Assembly: GCA_010094025.1 (NCBI GenBank)
Contig: ML991784.1
Span: forward strand, 372,001-436,000
DNA: 64,000 bases
Source of the DNA: Viridothelium virens
Taxonomy: Eukaryota; Ascomycota; Dothideomycetes; Trypetheliales; Trypetheliaceae
Direction: 5' to 3'
Below, piece after piece: positions 42,894-54,389 of the stretch. The position numbers were made by a program, and so were the translations under genes. The notes under the pieces were generated by a model. The model did not search any database, was not told the origin of the DNA, and worked only from the letters and a program-made list of their open reading frames with translations. Every line of letters starts with the position of its first letter. Within the stretch, counting starts at the first letter, position 1.

Positions 42894-43699
42894 ATGGTCA
42901 GCGTGCTTCAGCGCATGCGCAAGCTGAGAACTGTGAGATTTCCATCAATATCAATATTGTCACGCCACTAACGATTATACAGAAAGTACACACATCTTCC
43001 GCATGTACCCCATTCACCACTAATTGATCTTTTCAGCTTCTTGCAGTTCGACTCGGTCCCGGAGCTCTAGTCCTGCCTCAAGACGTCAAAAGAATTCACC
43101 TGTCGTTTGCATCCAAAATCAATGACGGACACATGGGACCACGGTAATCAGTCCCGTGAATTTGATCCACCCAAGATTATTCTCTTTCTGTTAATCTCGT
43201 CGAGACGGTATATCTTGTCTAACACAATTGCTTCCCTAGGAAATTCTGGCGTCATTGCCTTCCTCGTCTAAAATACCACAATCCTGCCGTGTCCATGACC
43301 GTCGATCGCACCATAGATCAGTCAGCACCGGCAACACTCACTCTCTTCTATGCACCGAAACCCTCTTCAGGTTCGCCCACCGCATCTCCGGCGCCTACAA
43401 ACTCAACCACATCGACCTCCGTATCACCTGATCATGACCCATTTGAGCGTACAGATAGCATCGATATGAAACACCGCACCGATACGCAAATCCTGCAGGA
43501 ATTGGTGAAAGTGACGAAAGCTATAGAAATTTCGCCGACTCCTGAGGATGAGGCGATGATAGCAGAGCTGGAAGACCAGAGAAACCGTAGTGAGAAAGAT
43601 CGGCAATTGATGGCCAGTGTGATGAGAGACAGGAAGGCTGAAGAGGCAAGACTAATGCAGGCGAGGGGAGAAGTAGAAAGACTGCAGACTGGACAATAA
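42894..43699 (+). CDS. mrp49: Mitochondrial large-subunit ribosomal protein MRP49 (L51/S25/CI-B8 fold)
   Basis: Rebuilt from exons 42894-42932, 43037-43143 and 43240-43699, giving 201 aa. Sequence across junctions matches fungal MRP49: MVSVLQRMRKLRT|LLAVRLGPGALVLPQDVK, RIHLSFASKINDGHMGPR, KFWRHCLPRLKYHNPAVSM, then TVDRT. It is a component of the mitochondrial 54S subunit. After the conserved ~85-residue thioredoxin-like L51/S25 domain comes a Ser/Thr/Pro spacer and a charged coiled-coil extension (FERTDSIDMKHRTD; EDEAMIAELEDQRNRSEKDR) lacking in budding-yeast Mrp49. Introns are 104 and 96 bp. The third exon alone looks like an anonymous 134-codon ORF, so the gene can be misread as a small orphan coiled-coil protein. 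Confidence 0.92.
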
Positions 43700-43910
43700 T
43701 GCTTGCCGCTCGTGGCAAAGAACACCTAGCCTTGGCATCGTTATGGGAGGACGAGTCCAATACAATCTTTCCCAGACCAAGAGTCCGAAGGCTCTCCCCA
43801 AAGCATCGGAGAGTTTGGTGCATGGAATGGCGTGTCGTATATCTAGAAACCTTCGTCATTTGTACAAAAGATTCAACGCTCTATAAATGGGTATCTCTGC
43901 TGCGGTCTAG

Positions 43911-44834
43911 CTAGGTTGCAACCTTCCCCTTCCACCAAGCTAGAGCACCAAGCACAAACACAACTACCATAGCATCGCTCACGACGGTGGTCCACATAAC
44001 CCCGTACCGTGCCATTATCGCCACATAGCTCTTGAACGGCTCCGGTAGTACATTACCAACCATTCCCAACCATCCGGTCTCTGGAAGGCGCCCTTTTTCA
44101 ACAAAATATCTCGTGCTCTGCAATGCCAGCTCGGCAGTTGCAAACATCCAGAAGAGTCGAAGAGTGACCCCACCACCCAACTCACTATCAGAGACTATGG
44201 TCGACCGCGAGAGCTTGGAACCATTGAAAGTGCTCGACAACGCGATATAGAGCGCTAGCGTCAAGGCAAAGAGAGAATGGACGAGTCGCCACATGTACCC
44301 GCCATTGCTCGGTGGCGCCTGCTGCTTCGTTTCCTGCCCGGACATGACCTGCTGCATCAGACGTGTCATGGGATCGTTCGCGTCTGGCTGATTCAAATTG
44401 CTTGGATTACTAGGATCAGAGCCCAGCATTTGTTGCATCAGACGCATTGTTGGATCATTCATGTTCTCTGTCACAGAGGGTTGTGCCGGACTCTCATTCC
44501 TGGAAAGAGGTTGGCCGGCGAACGGTCTGGAAATGTCCACCTCATCAGGATCATCTACTGCAGTGGGCTGTTGTGCAGTGTTTGCGGCTGCCGAAGCTAT
44601 GGTTTTCAAGATAGTTAGAATCTGATTCTCTTAGGTCGCTCTGTAGTTTGAAAGACGCCTTGTACCTTCATCCATTTGTGCGACCGTCCGCCCACTCAAG
44701 CTTGCAATAGCCTGGAGGCGATCCTTTCCTCCGGAAGTGACCTTCTGCTGTCGGCGCTCACGGCGCAAACGTGCTTGGCGTTGAGCTGGCGACTCATCTG
44801 AAGCACTCGTGTTGACGTCGGAAGAGTCGGCCAT
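43911..44834 (-). CDS. get2: GET-complex membrane receptor subunit Get2-like
   Basis: Exons 44834-44666 and 44596-43911 (69-bp intron, GTACAA...CATAG) give 284 aa. Get1/Get2 form the ER receptor that takes tail-anchored proteins from the Get3 ATPase. Seen: a cytosolic basic motif near the N-terminus (RQARLRRERRQQKV), the Get3-docking element of Get2; an acidic/polar linker with repeated NDPTMRLMQQML and NDPMTRLMQQVM helices; then about three membrane segments in the C-terminal 120 residues (WRLVHSLFALTLALYIALSS; LRLFWMFATAELAL; TTVVSDAMVVVFVLGALAWW). Overall identity to yeast Get2 is low in this family, so the call rests on layout plus the RRERR motif. Divergent from the AAA ATPase gene. Confidence 0.8.
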
Positions 44835-45372
44835 TACACAAGTGCTACTCTGGAGGCTTTCGAGGGTCAGACGTTGTTTCTCGCACCGACGTCCCTAATT
44901 GCATGAAAAGCCAGTAACCGGAGGCGCCCAACAGATTTGGGTTTTAGCTATGGAGTAAGTGAAAGCGAAGGTTCCGCGATGGGTTATAGTACCTAGCGCG
45001 TAGTACGTTGAACGAATGACGTTGCGGGCGGAAGCAGCCGAGCAGTGGAGAGTACCTACCTGGCCTGGTAGTGAGATGAACAGAAATGGCAAGACCTTCA
45101 GCTTAAATGCTTCCAACGCAATCATATGTAGATTGACATAGAAAATACCATAAGTTGTCCCCTGCGTCCTTTTCCACTCGCGCTTTATGTTCTATTTCGT
45201 TTTTGTTTTCTAGGGAAATAATTATAAAAAAACTTGTGAAGTATTCCGGGGAAATAATTACTCTGGCGGACGCCGGTCGCGCATGCGGTGAGCGACAACG
45301 TTAGTAAACGACAAATCTTCAACACTATCATCCTCATTCAGTCTCGGCTCATGATTTACAGGCTACCTCCGA
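44835..45372. promoter_or_regulatory. Divergent promoter get2 / AAA ATPase
   Basis: A 538-bp spacer between two start codons on opposite strands. A 12-bp direct repeat GGGAAATAATTA occurs at 45213-45224 and 45249-45260. No named factor site recognised. Confidence 0.35.
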
Positions 45373-48300
45373 ATGCACGCTGTCAGATGGCGTTCCTCTA
45401 GAGCGCCCACACATTTGCCTAGTCAGGCAATTCCTTGTCGACGACGATGCTTCTACTGGACACCCAGGCAAAACAACGCGCCAGAAACCAACACCGACGA
45501 AACACCAGACGCCCTTCGCGATTCTGATCGTACTAGTCGAGAGAGTGACACAAGAGAGGGAGAACGTGGTTCGGGGTCTGCGGCGGCTGGCCATGCTAAA
45601 CAGAAGAATTCGCACGGAAGTATAACAGGCGGCCGTGTATCACGGTGGAGACCAAAGGTTAACGGCAATGGAACCGCGTCGATCTCTGGTTCAGAGTCGA
45701 AAGTAAATGGAGGACTCCCTCCTGTTGAGATACCAGATTGGTTTCTTGAGAGGAATGTCAAATTGAGTGAGGAATTGCGAACCCGTAAGGACCTCAACAC
45801 AGCTCTTCATCTGAAAGATCCCGAGAATGGTCATCTGATCGCATCTCTGCCCTCTTGGCACAATTTTCGGCACAGTACCTACGGCCCTTCTACCAGCAAA
45901 GAGGAGAGGTTAGAAAAGGGTCTGATACGATCAGGGAAGGATGGCATGTTTATGAGTTCTGTGGTGATCGCCGAAATCGCAGCTTCTATATCGGCTGGCC
46001 TGTCAATCCCTCTCTCAAAGACTGGGCAATCCTTTCCTGCAGCAAAATCAAACCTCATCCTCCACTGCCCCTTTAATGGGTTTGACGATCTACTGCAGGC
46101 AATAGTTCACGTTCTTGCAGCGCATCTAAACGCTGACGTAATCACGATCAATGCTCAGGACATTTCTGAGGTCATCGGGGATCATCTCTCAGATCCTCAA
46201 GAACCTGAATACCGGGAAAACTCGTGGCGCAATCTGGTTTACGATGTCCAGGATGCAGAGCGGCGACTACGACAATTGTCGGAGAAGGCTCAGCAGGCTC
46301 ACGATGATGCTGGCACCGAGAACGAAATGCAAGACATGGAAGACTCGGAACCGGCTTCTCGCAAAGCATTCGCTTTGTCCAACTCGAAGGGCTTAGATGG
46401 AATCTCCTATCATCCAGTGTCCAGTGTGGCAGATTTAGTCAAGCTCACGCAATCACTCAAATCGATATCGCAAAATTACTTTGACTCATCAGATGACAGT
46501 GGAAGATCGAGTTCATATTCATTTCTCGGACGAGGTACGTCTTCGTCTGCCAGACAATGGGAGGAACTCAAACTTTCTACGGTCTTGGAGAGCCTTTTAG
46601 AGACGAACAAAACGAAACGACAGGCCATTGAGACGATACCCACCCCTAGTAGCTCAGATGGCCGAACAGCTTACACAGCCTCTCCGGAAAGTATTGTGGC
46701 CCACTCTGAAGAACTTCGTCCTGATCCATATTTCGAGCAGGAAATGGCTGTTATGAACGAGTTTTTCCAATCAATACGGATGGGTCATGAGAAGTCGATG
46801 TTCTGCATTGAAACCAGTCCTTCCGCAAGTAAAGAGTCGAATCAACAGAGCCTGGTTCCGATTACTAACGAGCAACCTTTGATTGTTCTGGTCGAGGACA
46901 TTAAGAATCTCAATGATACCATCAACGGTACCCGTTTTCTCCAGAAATTGGAGAAAATCGTCAGACAGAAACGAAGTGAAGGATCCCCGGTTGTAATCGT
47001 TGGTATCTCCTCAAACGAGCATCACTCTCCGGATAGAGATAGCGACTCAGGTTCTGATATCAGCCAGTGGCAAGCAGATATGGAGAGCTCAGTCTACAGA
47101 ACGATAATTGTACCCCCTTGTCTTGGAAGGCTTCAGGACATGCCGATTGTTCCGGCCCCATCTGAAGATATGGCTGAACTAGCATTTCAAGGTTCGACAG
47201 CGTCCGACATCCAAAAAATTATAGCCAATTCTCGGAGTCTGGCGGCCATGTGTAAACGAGTCAATGGCCATCTGACGCCTCCTTCACTCGGTCGATTTCT
47301 AGTGGATCACATGCCGTTATATGGGAATTCCCTTGACTTCAACGACGCTCACAGACTTACCCTCGTAGCACGCGGCCTGCGCCAAAATGTCGCTGCCGAT
47401 GAAATGCACCCGGCCCAATTTGTAGCTGCCCTCGCCCTTATTATTTGGAGTGACAAGATCAAGGCATTCTGGGTCCAAAGAGGAAGAGAACAACGAGTGC
47501 CGTCACTTGAAGACACAGATTCCTCTGGCACCTCGTCGACAAACCAGAAATTGCCACGTGCCAAGGTCTCTGTCGAGTCAAGGCTCAAACAATTGGAGAA
47601 AGTGGCAACGCATCACGAGAAACGCTTGCTGCCTGGGGTCATCGATCCTCGAAACTTGACCACAACCTTCTCTTCCGTACATACCTCTCCTCGCACGATC
47701 GAAGCCCTGAAAACCTTGACCTCCCTCTCGCTCAGTCGTCCAGATGCTTTTACATACGGTGTCCTCGCCAGCTCCAAAATTCCAGGCCTCCTGCTTTATG
47801 GGCCGCCTGGGACTGGCAAGACGCTGCTCGCGAAGGCCGTAGCCAGTGAAAGCGGCGCCACCATGCTTGAAGTGAGCGGCGGAGATATTTACGATATGTA
47901 TGTCGGCGAAGGTGAGAAGAACGTGAAGGCCATTTTCTCGCTTGCGAGAAAGCTAAGTCCTTGTGTTGTCTTCATTGACGAGGCCGATGCGATTTTCCGG
48001 TCCCGGGGTGGGGAGCGTTCGGCAACGAGTCATCGAGAAATCATTAACCAATTTCTGCGTGAATGGGATGGTATGAATGACGCCAAAGAGAGTGTTTTCA
48101 TCATGGTGGCGACAAATCGGCCATTTGATCTAGATGATGCTGTCCTACGTCGTTTGCCCAGACGATTGCTAGTGGATCTGCCGGTCCAGCAGGATCGTGA
48201 GGCGATCCTGAGGATTCATCTCAGAGACGAAATCCTAGATCCGGACGTCAAGCTCACTGATTTAGCGAAGCGCACGCCACTTTATTCGGGGTCCGATCTC

Positions 48301-48714
48301 AAGAATCTGTGTGTTGCGGCCGCTCTGGCTTGCGTTCGCGATGAAAATGAGTTCCTTCATAGCCACCAGCTACAAGTTGCTGCCAGCAAGACTTCTGGAC
48401 AGGCTACGAAGATTCCGACGGCCCAATCAGACTCGCAACATCTGGAGCAGGAGGCTGAAAATGCAAAAAGTGAGAAGTCCTTTGAAGCTTTTCGTCTCCC
48501 GGAGAAACGCATTCTTCGTGAGCATCATTTCGACAAGGCAATGGAAGAGATTGGCGCTAGTATCAGTGAAGATATGAGCTCCTTGAATGCGATGAAACAA
48601 TTCGATGAAAAATATGGTGATCGTCAAGGTCGCAAAGGTCGTACACCCTGGGGGTTTGGCGCTGGAAAAGGGCTGGAGGAGGCAGGGGAAGGGGCCAGGG
48701 TAAGAAAGGATTGA
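45373..48714 (+). CDS. Large AAA ATPase with one C-terminal Msp1/spastin-like module, probably mitochondrial
   Basis: 1,113 aa, intronless. The N-terminus is Arg-rich and lacks acidic residues for ~35 positions (MHAVRWRSSRAPTH...RRRCFYW), a likely mitochondrial presequence. A ~700-residue region of low complexity and weak alpha/beta structure follows; it includes a possible degenerate P-loop-like domain (PLIVLVEDIKNLNDTINGTR). The single clear AAA domain starts near residue 770: GPPGTGKT (~810), VVFIDEADAIF (~864), MVATNRPFDLDDAVLRRLPR sensor-1/arginine fingers, then a Vps4-type small domain (YSGSDLKNLCVAAALACV). The LRRLPRR-L-V-DLP signature is of the Msp1/spastin ('meiotic') clade. Role in fungi not established to my knowledge; mitochondrial proteostasis is inference. 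Confidence 0.85.
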   Translation: MHAVRWRSSRAPTHLPSQAIPCRRRCFYWTPRQNNAPETNTDETPDALRDSDRTSRESDTREGERGSGSAAAGHAKQKNSHGSITGGRVSRWRPKVNGNGTASISGSESKVNGGLPPVEIPDWFLERNVKLSEELRTRKDLNTALHLKDPENGHLIASLPSWHNFRHSTYGPSTSKEERLEKGLIRSGKDGMFMSSVVIAEIAASISAGLSIPLSKTGQSFPAAKSNLILHCPFNGFDDLLQAIVHVLAAHLNADVITINAQDISEVIGDHLSDPQEPEYRENSWRNLVYDVQDAERRLRQLSEKAQQAHDDAGTENEMQDMEDSEPASRKAFALSNSKGLDGISYHPVSSVADLVKLTQSLKSISQNYFDSSDDSGRSSSYSFLGRGTSSSARQWEELKLSTVLESLLETNKTKRQAIETIPTPSSSDGRTAYTASPESIVAHSEELRPDPYFEQEMAVMNEFFQSIRMGHEKSMFCIETSPSASKESNQQSLVPITNEQPLIVLVEDIKNLNDTINGTRFLQKLEKIVRQKRSEGSPVVIVGISSNEHHSPDRDSDSGSDISQWQADMESSVYRTIIVPPCLGRLQDMPIVPAPSEDMAELAFQGSTASDIQKIIANSRSLAAMCKRVNGHLTPPSLGRFLVDHMPLYGNSLDFNDAHRLTLVARGLRQNVAADEMHPAQFVAALALIIWSDKIKAFWVQRGREQRVPSLEDTDSSGTSSTNQKLPRAKVSVESRLKQLEKVATHHEKRLLPGVIDPRNLTTTFSSVHTSPRTIEALKTLTSLSLSRPDAFTYGVLASSKIPGLLLYGPPGTGKTLLAKAVASESGATMLEVSGGDIYDMYVGEGEKNVKAIFSLARKLSPCVVFIDEADAIFRSRGGERSATSHREIINQFLREWDGMNDAKESVFIMVATNRPFDLDDAVLRRLPRRLLVDLPVQQDREAILRIHLRDEILDPDVKLTDLAKRTPLYSGSDLKNLCVAAALACVRDENEFLHSHQLQVAASKTSGQATKIPTAQSDSQHLEQEAENAKSEKSFEAFRLPEKRILREHHFDKAMEEIGASISEDMSSLNAMKQFDEKYGDRQGRKGRTPWGFGAGKGLEEAGEGARVRKD

Positions 48715-51232
48715 GGAACCGGATCGAGGCTGTAAATATGCCTTTCATTTGACATCACTTCTGTTGGCATTGCAACTCTTGCGAGGATAGACAATGCATA
48801 CACTGGCGTTCCATTGCGGGAAGATGTCTGGTCTAGTCATACCATAGCCGTAGATAGGCCTGTGAGAGTATTCAATGCTTTAATATTTGTACAAAGATCA
48901 GTATTCCAGCAGTTTTGGTCTCGATAGCATCGTGCAAATTCCCGTATTCCTCGAAGCTTTATAGGCTTCTCTCGCTTAGGGGCTCGCTCGGTCCCTACGG
49001 AATTCATAAGTCTCTGTAAAGTACGACGGGACAATTACGGTCGACTGTTGTTTTGCATCCTACTTAGCGCTCGTCTAACTCTCTCGATCCACAATCATCG
49101 TGGGTCCCTCAGGTACGTCAAGGCCAAAATATCTGGCACCAGCAGTTGCTAGGACGTTTCTTATCTTCCCTCTTAATGTAGCAGAGGATAAACTGATCTC
49201 ATTTAGTATCCTATATATTAGTAGGAGGGCTATTTACTTGGCAAGTCCTGTGTAAAGTCCTACTCAAATGCGTATACGCCTCAATCAGCTGGTCGTTGCG
49301 AAGTCTTCCAATACTTGCTCGAAACCGAAGGAGGCTACACTATGCTCATAGTATTGTTAGAGGTTCTCCGAGCTCTACGAAATAGGATTATATCTAATCG
49401 CTAGTTTGAGTCTCCCATATGTCGACATCCGTTGCATACCTACCCTTCCCAATCCTTGGGCTCATTGTTGCACGATGCGGAGTGTTCCTCCTTCCGATTG
49501 TATCGTCCAGCACTACGTGTACATTAGGCACTTTACATCTTCACTATACATTATTCAAGTTACAGTACGGAGTAGCATGGCATAACATTAGGTTTATGCG
49601 ATAATACTACGAAATTGCGATGACGTTCGTTATGAGCGAATGCGGTTTAGATGATGCGCTCTTCTCCAGCCTAATACAGTACTCTGTAGACCTCGCCGAC
49701 ATTTCTTATTGCAGCCCATATTAGGTAAGTAGCCTTCACTACATACTACGGCTCTGCGCTGATTAGTATTCTGCGTTGTCGATGAGCTTGACTGTTATGC
49801 GTTAGAAAAGCAGTCGCCCACCCCAAAATCGTGACGGGCCGACGGCTCACCGCTGGCCGAGGAAGAATAAGCCGTATCGAGATCAAGCTTTGTTCCTGCC
49901 GTGCCCCTAGCATACCCTCATTTTCCTTTCATATGATTTCAAACCTCTACAAAGCAAATCCTACAAAGATTACCGCAAGTGCAGAGGCAAGACGTCGTCG
50001 GCCGAAGTACTCCTCAGGAACAATTTTCATGAAGCCACTCTTTCCTCGCCTTGAATCGCAGTCCTTGGTGCCACTGTACCAACACCTGACAGAATCTGGT
50101 GCTAATGAGAGGATGTTGCCGCAAGAATCGAGAGCGGGTAATGAACTATGACGCAACCATGGTCCGTGAATAATGTCACTTGCAGTAGGATTTACTTTGA
50201 GTTTAGCCAGTGCTTCAGAGTCTGATCTCATTACTAAGAAGCTGGGTAAGGAGTCAAATCCGCTCATATGATTGTTGCGTTGAGTCGAGAGTTTCCCGAA
50301 GTCTGATGTGGCACGGCACGCACGGGTAGCCATCCAGGGCATCTGTCATCTGTCTGGTGCAGCATGTGGAGTGCAATTAATTTGTTGTAGCGCTGGTAGG
50401 GACACCCAAAGACCTTGCTTGTCCTCGCCTCCGATCAAACAACCGCGGTTGTCCTTTACTCTTATTCCATTTTATCCGCCTCTACATTTTGCCATCAGAA
50501 GAAGAAACAAGACCTTCCCAGTTTCCCCTGTTCGGAGTTTGAGTAGCTGACGGGGTCGAAAAGTCTGGAGAATCTCACCTTTCCCGAGTATGGATTACAT
50601 CCCAGACCAATGTAATAGCTTGCCGCTAAGTTTTTGGCCTGCCAGGCTGCGTGCATAGACGACCCAAGCAGTACGGAGCGTTATGGATCGCGATCTACGT
50701 GGTTTTGTATCGCTGTGGCCGGTTGAATGACACACGCAAGAAGTGCTCGCATAAGGGGCGAGCTAATTCTTGCCTATCCAATAGCATGGCAATTAATGGC
50801 CTAATAACTGTGTCGACGACGCACTAGGATGCCTCGTACAAATTGCTGCTTCGACAGAGCCGCTGGTAAAATGCAGTTAGCTGCCCGGCTTGGTTACGGA
50901 CTCGGATTTCCGGCTATCTATTCATTCTTTCAGATCTCACTCATCTAGCGCAATACGGATAGATTGGCACCCCTCCATCAAAATGAGCCCCGGTGACCCT
51001 CAATCATTTCAGTACATACTCACGCTTAGCCGTAAGCCCAAGAATAGAAGGAGAGTCCCCATTCGACTCGGCCGACCAGCCTTTGGTAGCATGATTTAAA
51101 GGACCTACGATTTCACCAGTACTGTAAGTCTTGCAATTCCTAGAATATCTTCGTGTTCCTGTCATTCAGGCCTTCTCGAGTCCGCAAAAAACAGATTTGA
51201 TCACCTATTGCTGTTCATTTCCCACTGTGAAC
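48715..51232. other. Gene-poor 2.5-kb stretch
   Basis: No supported gene. Open frames up to ~130 codons occur (49947-50342 minus; 49831-50151 plus) but overlap antisense and carry no motif. A minus-strand stretch around 49090-49230 reads as 40-odd codons of ordinary composition, then meets a stop. It may be an eroded gene or element, but I could not identify it. TACGGAGTA occurs at 49566-49574. Confidence 0.4.
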
Positions 51233-52354
51233 ATGAAGACAACAAATTTCGCCTTGGGGCTTGCAATTCCTGCAGCATCTACATTTGGCCAAGCTCAGGC
51301 TGCACTCCGATACGGAGGTTAGTGATCCATAAAAGAATAATATACACTGGGAGTCATGGTCGTCTGACATCTTCGTCTAGGTGTAAACATTGCAGGCTTT
51401 GACTTCGGATGTGATACATCAGGCAACTGTGTTCTCTCCGAGATTGCCCCTCCAGGCGCGAACGGGACGCATCAGATCGATCATTTTGTCAGTGAAGGCT
51501 TGAATGCTTTCCGACTTCCCGTAGGCTGGCAATTCCTTGTGAACAACAATCTCGGTGGTACACTCGATTCGAACAACCTGGCCCAGTATGACGGTCTTGT
51601 GCAGTCATGCCTCTCAGTCGCTCAATTATGCATCGTCGATATCCATAATTATGCTCGTTACAACGGCGCCATTATCGGTCAGGGAGGACCGACAAATGCG
51701 CAGTTTGCGAGTCTCTGGAGTCAATTAGCCAAAAAGTACGCTTCGCAGCCGAAAATTGCCTTTGGTGTAATGAATGAGCCCCATGACACCAACATTGCTG
51801 AATGGGCAGTCTCTGTTCAAGCCGCGGTAACAGCCATTCGGAATGCGGGAGCTTCATCACAGATAATTCTCCTTCCAGGAAATGACTACACCAGTGCTGG
51901 ATCATACATTAGTGACGGGTCCGCGGCTGCCTTAAGCAATGTTACAAATCCTAATGGATCGACAACGAATCTTATCTTTGATGTTCACAAATACCTCGAC
52001 AGTGACAATAGCGGAACTCACTCCAATTGCGTTACAAACAACATCGACTCCGCCTTCTCCCCCCTTGCCACATACCTCCGCCAGAACAAGCGCCAAGCAT
52101 TCTTGAGCGAGACGGGTGGTGGACCGACTGATCCCACATGCTTGACCAATTTGTGTCAGCAACTTGAATATCTACAAGAAAACTCCGACGTCTACCTCGG
52201 CTACACTAGTTGGGCAGCAGGAAGTTTTGCCACATCCTACACATTGTCCGAAACTCCATTCGGCTCTGGCACGGCCTTAACAGACCAGGAGCTCGTTACG
52301 CAGTGCGTCGTTGGAGTTTTTACCGGGAAATACACGAATGGCACGGGGCAATAG
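51233..52354 (+). CDS. Secreted endo-beta-1,4-glucanase, GH5 family
   Basis: Exons 51233-51317 and 51381-52354 (63-bp intron, GTTAGT...CTAG) give 352 aa. Retaining cellulase acting outside the cell. Seen: a signal peptide (TTNFALGLAIPAASTFGQAQA), GVNIAGFDFGCDTSG, FRLPVGWQFLV, VDIHNYARYNG, the acid/base Glu in FGVMNEPHD, LIFDVHKYLDSDNSGTH, and the nucleophile Glu in FLSETGGGP, with GYTSWAAGSF of strand 8. No carbohydrate-binding module or linker is present. The order of motifs is that of fungal GH5 subfamily 5 enzymes (EGII/EglA type). The pectate lyase at 20 kb is another secreted plant-wall enzyme. Confidence 0.93.
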
Positions 52355-52671
52355 TGCTTCACACTTGCGCAATGGTAAATGATCCATGAACTACTTTTGC
52401 CATCGTTATGCATCCATCCCTTCACTCAAAATGAAAATATTGTCTTCTTGTATATATATACATACTACACCAATCAATTGACGCTTGACAAATGCAAATG
52501 GGGAAGTTGACAAACGCCGTGATGCTTGAAATGGATATCCAATCGGGGGACAAAAGGGCCACCGCGACTCTTTTATATTGACTTAGAAGGTCCAGTACTG
52601 AGGAAATCTTGTTCTGTGGGAGCGACCAGGAAGATTTGCTCCTCAAATAAGCTCAAGTTTGAATGATGTGA

Positions 52672-53706
52672 CTATCGCCCCACAGCTTCAGCTCCAGTAC
52701 TTGATACACCACTTATCCGTAAAATCCTCTTGACGCCCTCCATGCCTTTCCTCAAATTTCCATGGCCTAGCCCATCTCCCCCCTGTTTTCTCCGTTTCGC
52801 AATCGAAGGCTCCAGGACACCTCCCTTGGGAGGCCATTCTCCGTCGTCTATCCAGCCTTGCACGCAGGCCTTAATCATGTCGACAAGATTAATAGGTACA
52901 GATGGAGACCTAGAATTGATGACGACCTGGGTATAAATTTGAGGGTACGACGAAGGGTTGATGGTAGCGCGAATGGGGTGGTCAGGAGGAAGGATCGGCT
53001 CGACGAGAGGAACAAGCGTAGGTTGCCAATACACATTCTTCGAATATTGAGGCCGAACAGGGAGGTGAAAGGTGCACGGATCTGCAGGATTGAAGATGAG
53101 ACGATTTTTGCCATCCGCAGAAGGTTCGTGGTTGGACAGAACATTGGAGGGACTGGATGAAGGAATCTGGGAAGGGCTGCCAGGAGATTCGGGAGAGCCG
53201 GTGGAAGAGGGAGATGATAGTATGAGATTGGAAGCTATAGCAGAATCATGGATGCCACTCCGAGCACCTGTCCATGCGTCGCGTCTTGCTTCGAAGATAG
53301 CGAGACCTTCATTCCAGGACTTTTCTTCCTCTAACGCAGCTTGTCGTTTTCGTTTCCGGCTCGCTCTTCTGTTAGCTAAGGCTGCACCTACAGTATCTGG
53401 TGATTCGAATTTAAAGTCATTGTCGGTGCCATTTCTATGGTTCTCATCGTCCTCAGCATCCGATTCAGACGGCGAAGACGTATTGAACAATCGCTCAGTC
53501 CACTCAAGCGGCGATGACTTGTAGCTGTGTCGATTTGGGTCTTCATACTGGCATGGCTCCAGCCGGCAATGCAGTGGCCACGGCTCGTATTCCCAATCAT
53601 CCCGAACCCGTTCAAGCAGCATCTTTCGCGCTTCACGGATCGCAGCTTGGCCGGCTTTTGTAGCTGGGCTTCTATGGTGGCCAGACACACCCAGATGAAG
53701 AGGCAT
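52672..53706 (-). CDS. Gag1-like clamp domain (DUF4050) protein
   Basis: 344 aa from the ATG at 53706; the frame continues upstream but without an ATG. The N-terminal half is disordered, with an early helix (AIREARKMLLERVRDDWEYE) and a basic RRASRKRKRQAALEEEKSWN helix followed by EGLAIFEARRDAWTGAR. A Ser/Pro stretch follows (SSPSSTGSPESPGSPSQIPS). The C-terminal domain has ILPPDHPIRATINPSSYPQI, VPINLVDMIKACVQGWIDDG and EWPPKG, the pattern I associate with the fungal DUF4050/Gag1-like clamp family. Molecular role unclear. Probably cytosolic or nuclear; no signal or membrane segment. Confidence 0.62.
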   Translation of the reverse strand: MPLHLGVSGHHRSPATKAGQAAIREARKMLLERVRDDWEYEPWPLHCRLEPCQYEDPNRHSYKSSPLEWTERLFNTSSPSESDAEDDENHRNGTDNDFKFESPDTVGAALANRRASRKRKRQAALEEEKSWNEGLAIFEARRDAWTGARSGIHDSAIASNLILSSPSSTGSPESPGSPSQIPSSSPSNVLSNHEPSADGKNRLIFNPADPCTFHLPVRPQYSKNVYWQPTLVPLVEPILPPDHPIRATINPSSYPQIYTQVVINSRSPSVPINLVDMIKACVQGWIDDGEWPPKGGVLEPSIAKRRKQGGDGLGHGNLRKGMEGVKRILRISGVSSTGAEAVGR

Positions 53707-54389
53707 ATTTAGGGAAAGATCGCAGTGGCTTCTATTTCGTTTCGTTCGCTTAGTTCGCTCAATGTGTGTTATCGACTCTCGCTTTCTGCTATGACAGGCC
53801 CAGCAGTGAGAACGCACGCGCGAAGAAAGCTGCCGTATAGAGACATGTTAGGATTTGGAGAGACGAGGAGAAGTAGACAAGGTTGGGGATGACCGACGAC
53901 GTCATCTAGCTTGATGAGTGACATGGAAAGTGACGATTGGGAGTGCGAATTACCTAGTAGATTTCGGCGAGTACGGCGGTGATCGGTACAGTTGGGTACT
54001 CTATCCCGTAGACAAGCGACCTCTTCGCTTGGAAACGATCAAGCATCGCAACCTTCATGGAAATATGCATACCTCGTAGTACAGCTTGCTCTCAGGTAAC
54101 GAAGTGGCATGTCAGAAGATGTCGGCCGGTTTGGCCGAGATCCTCTTTTAGTCTCCTAGGAGAAGGCACTCCGCACCAGAAGAAAATGAGAGGAGAGCGG
54201 GGAAGATAGCAAGGTCTGCAATCGAGAGGAAGGACGTCTCTTAATTATAGATGTGTCATCAGTTCATCTCTATCGATAAATCTATCCTTCTATAATAGCC
54301 ATTCCCTGTCGAAACCAAGCACTGTGTAATGAAATATTTTGCAAAGCGTAGGCGCTTTCTATATGATAGTCCTGTCAGATCTCCCGTCG
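53707..54389. other. Intergenic, promoter of the Gag1-like gene
   Basis: About 680 bp with no supported gene. It holds the upstream region of the DUF4050 gene and the 3' flank of the rhodopsin-domain gene. Confidence 0.4.

Noticed and set aside
43289-43699. Stand-alone small coiled-coil gene
   Set aside because: It is the third exon of MRP49; upstream exons encode the conserved L51/S25 domain and splice in frame.
49947-50342. 131-codon minus-strand ORF in the gene-poor stretch
   Set aside because: No motif, overlaps a plus-strand frame of similar size, and no credible start or splice context.
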